Positions 18,705 to 27,443 of a DNA stretch of 64,000 nucleotides are shown here, piece after piece; position 1 is the first letter of the stretch; each line of letters opens with the position of its first letter. Both the position numbers and the translations under genes were made by a program. The notes beneath the pieces were generated by a model. That model was not told the DNA's origin and made no database searches. It saw only the letters and a program-made list of their open reading frames with translations. This DNA comes from Devosia sp. RR2S18 (GTDB lineage Bacteria; Pseudomonadota; Alphaproteobacteria; Rhizobiales; Devosiaceae). The stretch lies in assembly GCF_030177755.1 (NCBI RefSeq), contig NZ_CP126539.1, positions 1,822,001-1,886,000 on the forward strand, in the 5' to 3' direction.

Positions 18705-18778
18705 TGATTTTGCCCCGTTCCCCAGCGGGCGAACGACCCGCGTTTGGGTCAGAGGTAGAGCAAAGTTCAGCAGCGTCT

Positions 18779-18792
18779 TTGATCTAGCGCAA
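18779..18792. promoter_or_regulatory. FNR/FixK-type anaerobox upstream of ccoN
   Basis: TTGATCTAGCGCAA is a textbook FNR/ANR/FixK half-site pair (TTGAT-N4-CGCAA). It sits 75 bases upstream of the ccoN ATG, a distance consistent with activation at about -41. It is the strongest of five such boxes in this region. Confidence 0.85.
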
Positions 18793-18871
18793 AGTCTCTC
18801 CGGAGATCAGCGTGGCCCTTGAACATATCGAGCGTGAAGGGGGACTTGGCTCAGGCGGATGGCTGGCGGCC

Positions 18872-19570
18872 TTACCGTGAGCCTTCTTCAGCGATCGTCA
18901 ACAATGCGTTCTGGTCGCGAACGAGTAGCTTCTGCCGCCCACCTTCCACCAGTCCGCGTGATTCCCAGGCGCTCAGAATGCGCGAAACGGTATGCAGAGT
19001 GGTGCCGGTCATCTCGGCAAGGTCCTGGCGCGAGATCTGGAAATCGATCCGCACGCCGTTCTCCTCCCGTTTTCCCGCTTGCTTGACGAGGCGCAGGACA
19101 GCGTGGGCGAGGCGACGTTCGACCTCCTCCGTCGCCATTTCGCGCATGCGCGTGTGCGCCTCCTGCAGGCGCTCCCCGATCGTTTGCATTGCATTGACGG
19201 CCAGGGCGGGAATCCGTTCGATCAGACTCCCCCAGACCTCGGTCGGCCAGCAGACGACTAAGCTTTCCGCAACTGCAACCGGAGTGCCGGGGTAGTCCTC
19301 TCTTTGGAGGGCTTTGGCAAAGCCGAAGATATCGCCGGGATGGACAACGCGGACGATGATCTGCTGACCGTCTGCCGTAACTTGGGTGACTTTCAGGCGC
19401 CCATGCAACAGCAGAAAGAACTCTTTCGCCGGCTGCCCCTGCTCGAAAATGGCCGTACCGATCGGTGCCCGCCGCAGTGATGCCTTGGCTAGCAACTGCT
19501 CCAGTTCTTCGGCGCTCAGCTTCTCGAAAAGAGGCAGCTCCCGCACTAGCGTAGGGTCAACTCCAGCCAA
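18872..19570 (-). CDS. Crp/Fnr-family transcriptional regulator (Dnr/NnrR-like)
   Basis: This 232-residue regulator has a cyclic-nucleotide-type beta barrel (about residues 10-125), a dimer helix, and a C-terminal helix-turn-helix. The segment ISRQDLAEMTGTTLHTVSRIL near residues 178-198 is typical of the Dnr/NnrR/FixK branch. Only one cysteine is visible, so it should not carry an FNR-type [4Fe-4S] cluster; NO or redox sensing through heme, or control by level as in FixK, is more likely. The start is a TTG at 19570 behind AAGGGA. It is divergent from pseudoazurin and shares the box at 19664-19677. It is the obvious candidate to bind the five anaeroboxes. Confidence 0.88.
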   Translation of the reverse strand: MAGVDPTLVRELPLFEKLSAEELEQLLAKASLRRAPIGTAIFEQGQPAKEFFLLLHGRLKVTQVTADGQQIIVRVVHPGDIFGFAKALQREDYPGTPVAVAESLVVCWPTEVWGSLIERIPALAVNAMQTIGERLQEAHTRMREMATEEVERRLAHAVLRLVKQAGKREENGVRIDFQISRQDLAEMTGTTLHTVSRILSAWESRGLVEGGRQKLLVRDQNALLTIAEEGSR

Positions 19571-19663
19571 TGTCTTCCCTTCAACCTGAGCGTGAGATGA
19601 GCCTTACACGATGGTGGGCAGCTCGATCAACGTATGGCGCCATTCTCGAAATCGTAGCGCTCT

Positions 19664-19677
19664 TTGACCCCGGTCAA
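19664..19677. promoter_or_regulatory. Perfect FNR/Dnr-type anaerobox between the regulator and pseudoazurin
   Basis: TTGACCCCGGTCAA is a perfect 14-base palindrome of the TTGAC-N4-GTCAA class. It is 75 bases from the pseudoazurin ATG and 94 bases from the TTG of the divergent Crp/Fnr gene. It could serve both directions, including autoregulation. Confidence 0.8.
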
Positions 19678-19751
19678 AGAGGCGATGGGCCATCATGCAT
19701 AGAAACAACGTCGAAGGGGCCAACGGGTCCCAGCGCTCAAGGAGAAGAATA

Positions 19752-20198
19752 ATGCGCACCACACTCAAAACCATCGTGATCGGCTTGGCATTTGGGGCGT
19801 TCTTGGGGGCGCCAGCCTTTGCGGCGGACTATGAGATCAAGATGCTGAACAAGGGCGATGCTGGCGCGATGGTCTTCGAGCCGGCGGCGCTGCAGATCCA
19901 GCCCGGTGACACGGTCACGTTTGTGCCTACGGACAAGAGCCACAACGCTGAGGCAATCCTGGGCATGATCCCAGAGGGTGCCGAGGCATTCAAGGGCAAG
20001 ATCAACCAGGAGGTGAGTGTAACGTTCGATGTTCCCGGCCTTTATGGCGTCAAGTGCGCACCGCACTTCGGGATGGGCATGGTTGCCGCGATCGCGGTGG
20101 GCGATGAACTGCCCAATCTGGAAGAAGCCAAGGCCGTGAAGGTGCCGCCCAAAGCTCAACAGCGGTTCGATGCGGCCTACGAAGAACTGGGTCTCTGA
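19752..20198 (+). CDS. Pseudoazurin (blue copper electron carrier)
   Basis: This 148-residue periplasmic cupredoxin has a signal peptide cleaved near AFAADY (residues 22-27). Type 1 copper ligands are visible: His64 in SHN, Cys102, His105 and a methionine at 108-110 within CAPHFGMGM. Pseudoazurins donate electrons to copper nitrite reductase; nirK lies 220 bases downstream. The ATG at 19752 is chosen because the signal peptide begins there and GGAGAAGAA precedes it. A strong terminator follows, so it is transcribed separately from nirK. Confidence 0.94.
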   Translation: MRTTLKTIVIGLAFGAFLGAPAFAADYEIKMLNKGDAGAMVFEPAALQIQPGDTVTFVPTDKSHNAEAILGMIPEGAEAFKGKINQEVSVTFDVPGLYGVKCAPHFGMGMVAAIAVGDELPNLEEAKAVKVPPKAQQRFDAAYEELGL

Positions 20199-20223
20199 TC
20201 TGACATCGGTCTATCTGATCTAC

Positions 20224-20252
20224 CCCGCAGGCCAGCCCTGCGGGTTTTTCTT
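20224..20252 (+). terminator. Rho-independent terminator after pseudoazurin
   Basis: An 8-base perfect GC-rich stem (CCCGCAGG / CCTGCGGG) with a 5-base loop is followed at once by TTTTTCTTT. It lies 26 bases after the pseudoazurin stop. Confidence 0.9.
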
Positions 20253-20305
20253 TGCCCCATTGAGATCAGCCCCTCGCGCGCAGCAAACCTAGAACGTCGA
20301 ATTGT

Positions 20306-20319
20306 TTGATCTGACGCAA
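20306..20319. promoter_or_regulatory. Anaerobox upstream of nirK
   Basis: TTGATCTGACGCAA matches the TTGAT-N4-CGCAA class seen before ccoN. It is 99 bases upstream of the nirK ATG. Confidence 0.75.
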
Positions 20320-20417
20320 GGAAGGACCGGGCGCTCGGTCCTAGGGTGTCATCGACCACACAAGAGGCGCGGCAATAAAACCCGCCCTGACTGGCCAGGA
20401 CATTCTGGAGAAGAATC

Positions 20418-21575
20418 ATGTTCAAGAAAGCGCACCCCGAGACTGAAGTTGCCCAAGAGGGCCAGGGCGAAAAGCTGAGCCGTCGCACCCTGCTCGCTGG
20501 TACTGCCGGTCTCACCTTCGTCGGAGCCTTGGGGGGTATGGCTGTGCAGGCGAAGGCTGACCATCGGCACATGTCGGATGCTGGAGGCACAGGCAGCGGT
20601 CGCTTGTATCAAACCAGCCCAACGATGCCAGCCCATGCTGACATCGCCCATGACCCCACCGACATTCCACCCCCAATCACGCGGCGCGAACCGCAGACCA
20701 TCAGGGTGGACCTTGAGACGGTGGAAATGGAGGCCCATTTGGGCGGCGAGAGCCTCTTCCGCTACTGGACCTTCAACGGGCGTGTTCCGGGTCCGTTCAT
20801 TCGAGTTCGCGTCGGCGATACCGTCGAGTGCTATCTCAAGAACGCCGAAGACAGCTGGATGGCGCACAATGTCGACTTCCATGCGGCCACCGGCCCTGGT
20901 GGCGGTGCCGTACTGACTACCTCGATGCCTGGTGAAGAACATGCGTTCCGCTTCAAGGCTCTGAACCCTGGTCTTTATGTGTATCACTGTGCCGTGCCGC
21001 CGGTGGCGCTGCATCTGGCAGCCGGGATGTACGGTCTGATCTTGGTGGAACCAGAAGAAGGTCTCGCACCGGTCGATCGCGAGTTTTACGTCATGCAGGG
21101 AGAAATCTACACCGAGGAGGCCTATGGCACCCCGGGCCTGCTGACCGAGAGTTACGAAAAGCTGCTCAACGAGCGTCCGGAGTACTTCGTCTTCAATGGG
21201 CATGTCGGTGCCCTGACCGATCACTTCCCGCTCAAGGCGAACGTAGGGGAGACCGTGCGCATCTTCTTTGGCGTGGGTGGTCCTAACTTCACCTCCTCGT
21301 TCCACGTCATCGGCGAGATCTTCGACCGCGTCTATCAGGCGGCTTCGCTCACCAGCCCACCGCTTACCGACGTGCAGACGGTGACGGTCCCCGCTGGCGG
21401 AGCTGCGATGGTCGAGTTCAAATGCGACGTGCCCGGACGCTATGTCCTTGTGGACCATGCCCTGTCGCGTGCTGAACGCGGGCTCGCTGGTTACCTGATC
21501 GTGGAAGGGGAAGAGCAGCCCGACATCTTCGGGCCGATCGGTGAACCCCCTGACGCGGGTATGTCGGGACACTGA
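20418..21575 (+). CDS. nirK: Copper-containing nitrite reductase (NO-forming)
   Basis: This 385-residue two-domain cupredoxin enzyme reduces nitrite to nitric oxide in the periplasm. It has a Tat-type leader (SRRTLLAGTAGLTFVGAL, from residue 21). Type 1 copper ligands are His150, Cys191, His199 and Met204; type 2 ligands are His155, His190 and His347. The catalytic Asp153 and His296 are present, so the enzyme should be active. GGAGAAGAATC precedes the ATG. No nor or nos genes occur in the window, so the fate of NO must be handled elsewhere. Confidence 0.97.
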   Translation: MFKKAHPETEVAQEGQGEKLSRRTLLAGTAGLTFVGALGGMAVQAKADHRHMSDAGGTGSGRLYQTSPTMPAHADIAHDPTDIPPPITRREPQTIRVDLETVEMEAHLGGESLFRYWTFNGRVPGPFIRVRVGDTVECYLKNAEDSWMAHNVDFHAATGPGGGAVLTTSMPGEEHAFRFKALNPGLYVYHCAVPPVALHLAAGMYGLILVEPEEGLAPVDREFYVMQGEIYTEEAYGTPGLLTESYEKLLNERPEYFVFNGHVGALTDHFPLKANVGETVRIFFGVGGPNFTSSFHVIGEIFDRVYQAASLTSPPLTDVQTVTVPAGGAAMVEFKCDVPGRYVLVDHALSRAERGLAGYLIVEGEEQPDIFGPIGEPPDAGMSGH

Positions 21576-21617
21576 TTGACTGCACGTAAACTGCGCTGGT
21601 CACCGGCGCCAACACAG

Positions 21618-21641
21618 GAAGCGCACCCACGAGTGCGCTTC
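21618..21641 (+). terminator. Terminator after nirK
   Basis: A 9-base perfect stem (GAAGCGCAC / GTGCGCTTC) with a 6-base loop lies 43 bases after the nirK stop. The trailing sequence TTCCGT has only a weak T-run. Confidence 0.65.
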
Positions 21642-21732
21642 TTCCGTATGGGTCACTTTACAACCGAAGGAAGCAATAGCTGCAAAGCCACTCCAAACCC
21701 AGTATGTGCCGCTGAGCCCTGCTACTAGGCCA

Positions 21733-22275
21733 CTAACTGGGTGAACAGTGCGCCGGATGCAGTTCGAATGGAAAGACCCTATACGGTGCCGCATTCACCC
21801 CAGCGTTGTCCAGGATTTGGTCAATAGCAGCAGCAAGTCCCTTGATTATGTGCTGTGGGGAAAACTCCATGCAATGGAGGGGCAGCAATGTCGCATCTTC
21901 AATGGCGCGGGACATCGTAGCGGCGGCTCGACTTCCGTGCCGCATCGCGGCTGATGTTTTTTGCTCTCGCACTTTGACTCCCGCGGCACAGAGCAGAATG
22001 AGCGCCTTGAGGTATAATCGCTGCTGTCCCTCGCTCAGCTGCCATACATCCTCCCAGGCCTCGTGCGCTTCCCAGTAGTAGCCATGATTAAAGAGGTCCA
22101 CGCCCCAGGCGAACTCCTCCAGCCTCGCAGCCGGATGGGAAGGCAGCGCGGCTATGCGGCCGAAACTGTGTCCACTCGGATGTCGGACCGGATGAGGAGA
22201 CCGCCCCGGCAGGTAGGCGTAAGCCGGAAAAGGGCGGTGTGCCGCGTACTTCGGAGGACATTGTCGTTCTATCAA
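21733..22275 (-). CDS. DUF309-domain protein
   Basis: This protein of about 180 residues holds the DUF309 signature FNHGYYWEAHEAWEDVWQ (around residues 63-80) and helical repeats after it. The function is unknown. The start is set to the TTG at 22275 because AGGAGGGG lies 8 bases upstream; the open frame before it is a read-through of non-coding DNA. An anaerobox at 22330-22343 lies 55 bases upstream, so it probably belongs to the low-oxygen regulon. It converges with nirK. Confidence 0.75.
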   Translation of the reverse strand: MIERQCPPKYAAHRPFPAYAYLPGRSPHPVRHPSGHSFGRIAALPSHPAARLEEFAWGVDLFNHGYYWEAHEAWEDVWQLSEGQQRLYLKALILLCAAGVKVREQKTSAAMRHGSRAAATMSRAIEDATLLPLHCMEFSPQHIIKGLAAAIDQILDNAGVNAAPYRVFPFELHPAHCSPS

Positions 22276-22329
22276 GCATCCCCTCCTGGCCGTATCCGAT
22301 TCAAATAACCACGCCGGCCTGCTCGCAAT

Positions 22330-22343
22330 TTGATCCAGCGCAA
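22330..22343. promoter_or_regulatory. Anaerobox between the DUF309 gene and the His-rich protein gene
   Basis: TTGATCCAGCGCAA is a TTGAT-N4-CGCAA box in a divergent intergenic region. It is 55 bases from the DUF309 start and about 120 bases from the GTG of the plus-strand gene. Confidence 0.75.
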
Positions 22344-22465
22344 GCAGTGCTTGAGCCTGAGCAGTAGTATGGCGCCGTGCTGCACATGCTGGAAGGCACT
22401 GAAGCCATCTGAGGCAGCGGTCGGCAGGCAGAAGGCCGTCGGTGCCCTGCTGAGTTGCCCACCCA

Positions 22466-23505
22466 GTGCCCACAGCACTCCTTCTCACATGCTACCGGGA
22501 ACACGTGAAATGCGGCGCAGCTATAGCCCAGGAAGAAACTATCGAGGGCTCCTTCGTTCTGCCCAATGTGGACCGGGAGGTTTCCGGAGAGATGGTGGTC
22601 CAAGAGACTGGGCCGCTCTCCCGCCAGCTTGAACTGACTTACTTCAATCTCGATACCGGTGAACCAATCTCTCGGTTCGATGTCGAGCTTACCCAACAAC
22701 TCCATGTGCTGGCCACGGACTCAGCACTTTCGCGCCTCATCCATCAGCACGTCGAGGCGGCCGATGAGGAGGGGCGCTTCACCACCGAGATCGCATTTCC
22801 CGAACCGGGTCTCTACCACATCTACACGGACGCGGTCCCCTCCGGGCTAGGCCAGCAGGTGCTCCGCTTTGATATCCAGGTGGGTGATCGAAGCGACGAG
22901 GACTCAACGGCCGGTGCGGCGATGACAGGACAGCCGGCCGTTGTCGCGGACGGGCTCGTCGCCGCGTCCGTCGAGGCTACACGGTGCTACTGGATGCCTC
23001 CGAGCTCGTAGCGGGACAGGAAGGCACGATGAGCCTTGTCGTGGAAAAGGGCGGTGAGCCGGCGACCGATCTCGAGCCCTATCTTGGTGTGGCCGCTCAC
23101 GCTGTACTCGTCAGAGCCGAGGACCTGACCTATGTGCATGCGCACGCCATGGCCGAAGGGGACCATTCACACGAGGACCACGGTAGCATGGAGCAGCAGG
23201 GACACATGGGCGGTCACGACCACGAACCGGCCGCCTATGACGAGCGCGGAGCCGGGTCGCGCGAAGAGCACGGCCACGGCCATATGGCTGATATGTCTCA
23301 CTCCTCCTCTGCTGGTCACGTCGGACACGCAGGACATGGAACCGGCGAAAGCGATGCTGCCGCGGTCGCTGCCGAGATGAGCATCCACCTGACGCCGCAC
23401 GCTCCAGGCACCTATGCGCTCTGGGTCGAGTTCATCGGCGGCGGCGAAGTGGTGACGGTGCCCTTCGCTCTCCAGATTCCGCAAGAAATTGATCTGTTGC
23501 AATGA
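22466..23505 (+). pseudogene. His-rich, putative metal-binding exported protein, frameshifted
   Basis: Two open frames form one protein. The first runs from a GTG at 22466 to 23011 but loses sense near 22974. The second carries on in another frame with GYTVLLDASELVAGQEG to 23505. One missing base in GTCGAGGCTACACGG explains the break. The restored protein of about 345 residues has a beta-rich N-terminal half, then a His/Met-rich stretch (for example HSHEDHGSMEQQGHMGGHDH, near 23167-23230, and HGHGHMADMSHSS after it). The C-terminal APGTYALWVEFIGGGEVVTVPF resembles secreted copper-related proteins. The start is uncertain and no standard signal peptide is obvious. Its neighbour YcnI and nirK suggest copper binding. 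Confidence 0.65.
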
Positions 23506-23571
23506 TTTGATGCCCGGACGGGGCTACGAAAGTCTCATGGGAGTAGATGATCCAACACTGGAGAAGATGAC

Positions 23572-24096
23572 ATGGAGAAAACTGTTGTGCTGACCGCTAT
23601 CGCACTGACCTTGGGAAGCGTTCCTGCGCAGGCCCACATCGTCCTCCAGAGCAAGGAGGCGCAGTTGGGCGCCTCGTATCCAGCCGTGCTCGTTGTTGGA
23701 CATGGCTGCGGCGGCGAAGCGCCGACGAGGGTTTCTTGTCCAGATCCCGGAAGGACTCTACAAAGTTACGCCAGGCCCATGCCCAAGGCAGGTTGGGATA
23801 TTGAGACGGTAGCCGGACCCTACGAGACCCCCTTCATGAACCATGGCACCGAGCTTACCGAAGGGGTCAAGGAGATTTCCTGGACCGGTGGGTCGCTGCC
23901 GGACGACTTCTTCGACGAGTTCACCTTCCGCGGGACTTTTGCTGAAAACCCCGAGGAAGGTACCACCTTCTATTTCTCAGTCATCCAGACTTGCGGCAGC
24001 GATGAAGATGCCTGGATTGACCAGTCGGGGAATGAGGACGTGGAATTCCCTGCTCCTGCAGTTACCCTAAAGGCGGGTTCGGGGCATCACCATTGA
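23572..24096 (+). CDS. YcnI/DUF1775-like copper-associated exported protein, with an out-of-frame segment
   Basis: This 174-residue protein has a signal peptide cleaved before HIVLQSKEAQ, leaving the N-terminal histidine typical of YcnI (a copper-binding position). Conserved parts include GHGCGG, PKAGWDI and ISWTGGSLPDDFFDEF. Residues about 56-67 read CPDPGRTLQSYA, but the neighbouring frame of the same DNA reads VQIPEGLYKVTP, the family sequence. An extra base near 23737 and a missing base near 23772 compensate each other. The gene remains open but the segment is scrambled, or the two changes are sequencing errors. The C-terminus ends HHH. Confidence 0.8.
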   Translation: MEKTVVLTAIALTLGSVPAQAHIVLQSKEAQLGASYPAVLVVGHGCGGEAPTRVSCPDPGRTLQSYARPMPKAGWDIETVAGPYETPFMNHGTELTEGVKEISWTGGSLPDDFFDEFTFRGTFAENPEEGTTFYFSVIQTCGSDEDAWIDQSGNEDVEFPAPAVTLKAGSGHHH

Positions 24097-24110
24097 GGCT
24101 TTCCAACTCG

Positions 24111-24132
24111 GACGCGGGGCTTAACCCGCGTC
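24111..24132 (+). terminator. Possible terminator after the YcnI-like gene
   Basis: An 8-base perfect stem (GACGCGGG / CCCGCGTC) with a 6-base loop starts 14 bases after the YcnI-like stop. There is no T-run, so termination is uncertain. Confidence 0.45.
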
Positions 24133-24210
24133 TGCCCGCTTCCAGAGGTGACGGCCTTTACTGCAGCACAAGGAGCGGTCAGATCACGGCAATACCGGGT
24201 TGATCGAGGA

Positions 24211-24894
24211 CTAGGTGTGGATCATCGCCAAGGGATCTGCGCCAAACAGCACCACATGACAGCCTATGAGTAGCCATGTGGTCAGGAGGACCGTCAGCAC
24301 CAAAGCCAACACCATGGCGCGATCGACTCCCAGCCGGGCTCGGCCTTGCGCCACCGCCAGAAATGGAACGATAGACGTATTCTGTTTCAGGGAGTCCAGC
24401 GAGGCATCCTTGCGTTTGCTGCTCCTCCGCTCAGCCATGACGATCCCGAAAACACCGAACACGGTCAAAGCCCCGAACAGCAACAAGGCTCGGAGGTCGC
24501 CATTGGCCACGATGTGGCTGGCTGCCCAGAGAACAAAGCCCCACAAGACCGGGTGCCGGGTAATCGCCACAATCGTCCCGGGCTGGCTCCCTTTGCGCAT
24601 GCTCACGGAGATTGGGTTGGGACTGAGAAGACCCGCCAACAGCAAGAAGAACGCTATTGGCGTGAGGATAAGCGGCACCCAGGCGTGCCACGGGGCTGGA
24701 GACCAGAGTTCGATATAATCGATTTGCAGTGCCGCATGGAAAACCCACGCCAAGCTAGCAAGTGAAACAACCGAATAGAGAATGAGATAGGCGCGCCGGC
24801 CCAGGACCGCGATCAGGCGCGCTCGGATTGTGGGGACGGAGGGTACCGAATGGAGGAGCAGGAACACGAGCAGAGCAACAAGAAACTGTGTCAA
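24211..24894 (-). CDS. nnrU: NnrU-family membrane protein
   Basis: This 227-residue membrane protein has about six transmembrane helices and the NnrU/isoprenylcysteine-methyltransferase-like core VAITRHPVLWGFVLWAASHIVANGD (about residues 129-153). NnrU is found with denitrification genes, and its loss affects nitrite and NO reduction in Rhodobacter; the reaction is not known. The start is a TTG at 24894. An anaerobox at 24982-24995, 88 bases upstream, marks it as part of the nirK regulon. It is divergent from the DUF2249 gene. Confidence 0.88.
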   Translation of the reverse strand: MTQFLVALLVFLLLHSVPSVPTIRARLIAVLGRRAYLILYSVVSLASLAWVFHAALQIDYIELWSPAPWHAWVPLILTPIAFFLLLAGLLSPNPISVSMRKGSQPGTIVAITRHPVLWGFVLWAASHIVANGDLRALLLFGALTVFGVFGIVMAERRSSKRKDASLDSLKQNTSIVPFLAVAQGRARLGVDRAMVLALVLTVLLTTWLLIGCHVVLFGADPLAMIHT

Positions 24895-24981
24895 TCGATC
24901 AATCCGGGTCTGGGCAGGCGAGTGGGCGCGTAAACAGCACCCCGTCGCGGCGCTACGCTAGTTCCTTTTGTAAGAGTCGCT

Positions 24982-24995
24982 TTGTTCCCGATCAA
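24982..24995. promoter_or_regulatory. Anaerobox between nnrU and the DUF2249 gene
   Basis: TTGTTCCCGATCAA fits the FNR/Dnr class with one changed base in the left half. It lies 88 bases from the nnrU start and 135 bases from the DUF2249 ATG. Confidence 0.6.
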
Positions 24996-25129
24996 ACTTG
25001 CATCACCTGACAACGGTGAAGTTTGAGCTGCGACAAAGCGCACATCATTGTCCGGTGGTAAACCGCTTGAGACTGAGCGGCACACAACTGCCAGCTGCTG
25101 TCGCCGGCACAATCACTGAGGACCTCGCG

Positions 25130-25630
25130 ATGAACGATCTTGAACTCGATGTCCGTCCAATCTTGCGCAATGGCGGCGAACCATTCAGTGCCATCATGGG
25201 TGCGGTGAACGCTCTGGCTGCCGGGCAGCGCCTGCGGTTGTTTGTGACCTTTCGACCTGAACCCCTGTTCGAGGTGATGGCCAAAAAGGGGTTCTCCAAC
25301 GAGGCAATGGCGCTGCAGGGGGGCGACTGGCAGATCGTCTTTACCCCAACTGCCGCAAAGCCACCCGGTGGGTCGGCCGACAACCCCAACACCTGGGACG
25401 ATCCCAAGCATTATCTCGATTGCACGGAAATGGAGCTATCTGAAGCCGAGACTATCGTCCTTGATCGGCTCGCGAGTATGCCCGAAGGGGAGGTCCTCTT
25501 CGCTATCTTCATGGGCGAGCCGACTTCCTTTTTCAGCACGCTGAAGGGGCGAGGCCACGCGCAGGTGGGGGACTTCGCCGAAGACGGTCAAACCTATCGA
25601 TTGCTCATCCGATCGGGTGGACGTTCCTAG
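25130..25630 (+). CDS. DUF2249-domain protein
   Basis: This 166-residue protein has an N-terminal DUF2249 domain: LELDVRPILRNGGEPFSAIM, then LRLFVTFRPEPLFEVMAKKGF and GGDWQIVFTP (residues 4-75). Such small domains occur with nitrite, NO and hemerythrin-like proteins in denitrifiers; the activity is unknown. The C-terminal half (about 100-166) is an extra, partly conserved region. The ATG at 25130 starts the conserved domain; the open frame before it is non-coding. It is divergent from nnrU with an anaerobox between. Confidence 0.8.
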   Translation: MNDLELDVRPILRNGGEPFSAIMGAVNALAAGQRLRLFVTFRPEPLFEVMAKKGFSNEAMALQGGDWQIVFTPTAAKPPGGSADNPNTWDDPKHYLDCTEMELSEAETIVLDRLASMPEGEVLFAIFMGEPTSFFSTLKGRGHAQVGDFAEDGQTYRLLIRSGGRS

Positions 25631-25661
25631 CCGCAAACGCGGGAGCCCTGAGACGGCCGTG

Positions 25662-26206
25662 CTATTCAGGGCGCGGCTTGCGCCGCGTGAGCAGGACCGG
25701 GGCGTACTCCACGATATAGAGCGTGAAGGCCAGGACCCAGCATATCCCGCTCGCCGAAACCAATGTCAGATAGTGGTCTGGCAACGCTGTGGCGAGCGGG
25801 CGTAGTATTGCACCGGATATCAGCAGCGCATAGCTGATGGCGGTCGAGAGAGGCGCGGTAAGCGGGAGCCCGGTATGACCGCGTGTTGCGCGGCTCATGA
25901 TGGCCAGGGTCATGAGGCCAATTGCGCCAACCGTGAACACGTGAAGGGCCGACGCGAGGTCGAGCCACCCAAACGGCACGAGCGCTATGGCGATGAAGCC
26001 CAAGGGCACGAATGCATAGGCCAGGTGCAGCACGAGAACCAACCGCTCGGCCCCTGTCTGCCAACCACCCCACCGGCTCAACCGCACAAAATGCAGGGCG
26101 CCCGCCGTCAGGCAAACTAGTCCAGTGACAATGTGGTCGGGCAACACCACCCAAAGCGTCAGGGCGGCTAGGCCGTGAGGAGCGCTATCGTGTCCAGTAG
26201 TCTAAA
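25662..26206 (-). pseudogene. nnrS: 3' fragment of nnrS, truncated at an IS110-family element
   Basis: The frame encodes only the last 170 or so residues of an NnrS heme/copper membrane protein, normally about 400 residues. Visible family sequence includes ALHVFTVGAIGLMTLAIMSRATRGHTG and LVLHLAYAFVPLG. The coherent frame can be read upstream through HGLAALTLWVVLPDHIV to about 26206, where a stop and IS-side sequence begin. The 5' half is not found beyond the IS. NnrS normally protects against NO stress during denitrification, so this copy should be non-functional. Confidence 0.8.
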
Positions 26207-26330
26207 AGGCACGGCTAGTGTCGTTACGTGACGCTTGGCAAGCCAGTTCCGTGTGAAGCTCGGCACGACACGCCCTCCGATGATGGTGACCAGCATGACA
26301 CTTCTGGGTCCGTATCCGCCGCAAGCGGGA

Positions 26331-27443
26331 TCAGACGAGACCATTCTTCAACGGCGCAAGCAGTTTGCGGGCAAGGGCGACAATTGCAGTCTTCTTGTAC
26401 CGGCCACCGCTCTGCATGACGCGCGTCCTGAACCATTGACTGAGGGTCGAGTTCGGCTGATGGCGCACCCAGAGCCAGGCAACTTGTACAAGCGTCGATC
26501 GCAGCCGAGGATTGCCGGATTTCGACACCCCTTGCTCATAATTGATCAGGCCACTTTGCCACGGCGTTGGGGCAAGACCTGCGTAAGCGGCGACCTGCCT
26601 TCGGTTGTCGAACTTCCGGGAAAGTCCCTCGGACCACAAGACAGCCGCAAATTCCGGGCCGATACCCTTGAGATTGAGCAACAGCGCCGGTGTGGGCACA
26701 TCTGCCGCAGCGAGCATAGCATCGCGTTCCTCCTCGACGGCCTTGATCTGCTGGATCAGCAACTCGATCCGATCAAGTTCGCGGCTGATCTGTGCCCTGA
26801 GTGCCGGCGGCAACGGCCGTCCATCTCCGGTGGCAAGCAGATCGAGGCACTTGCGTCGGTCGGCCTTCAACGGCTCGTATCCGGCCACGCCTTGGCTGAA
26901 CAGCAGACCCTTTATCCTGTTGACGTGCCTGATCCGCTCGTTCGTCAGCGCCTTTCGCTCGCGCACTAGACGGCGACGATCCTCCTCCTCCGGCGTTGGC
27001 ACCCGCAACATGGCACAAACGCGAGGCTCGCCGCGACTGTAAGCCAGTAAAGCCCGGATGAGTGCCTCGCCGTCGATCCGGTCGGTCTTGGCCCGGCGGC
27101 GGCGGCGTGATGTGGCAATCGACGCCGGGTCGACGACGTAGCTTTCGATACCTTCGCGCCCAAGAACCCGGTGTATCCAGAATCCATCCAAACCGGCCTC
27201 CTGGATGCAAATGATCCGCAAGTTATGTTTCGTTCTTTCTTCCGCCTTGCGTTGCAGTTCAGCGAAGTGGTCGAGCAAACCCGGAACGTCACCCGCCGAC
27301 ACGATGTGTCGTGACATTTTCTCGCCGCGTCCCGGAGAGAGGGACGTCACAAGCCACTTTGAACGAGACAGTTCTAACGAGACAAATATTGCGGCAAGAT
27401 CGACGCGGATTGGGGCCGGAGCTTTGGTGCTGTTGGCTTGCAT
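26331..27443 (-). mobile_element. IS110-family transposase (second element)
   Basis: This 370-residue transposase has an N-terminal DEDD domain: VSLELSRSKWLV, CIQEAGLDGFWIHRVL and AKTDRIDGEALIRALLAYSRG. Its C-terminal Transposase_20 domain has LNLKGIGPEFAAVLWSEGLSR, then VAAYAGLAPTPWQSG. It differs clearly in sequence from the copy at 9725-10660, so the two arrived separately. The frame looks intact. It lies just beyond the broken nnrS and probably caused the truncation. Element ends are not defined because this family lacks terminal repeats. Confidence 0.9.

Noticed and set aside
20349-21572. Long minus-strand open frame opposite nirK (407 codons)
   Set aside because: It mirrors the nirK codon pattern in a GC-rich gene, has no family resemblance, and nirK has all catalytic residues.
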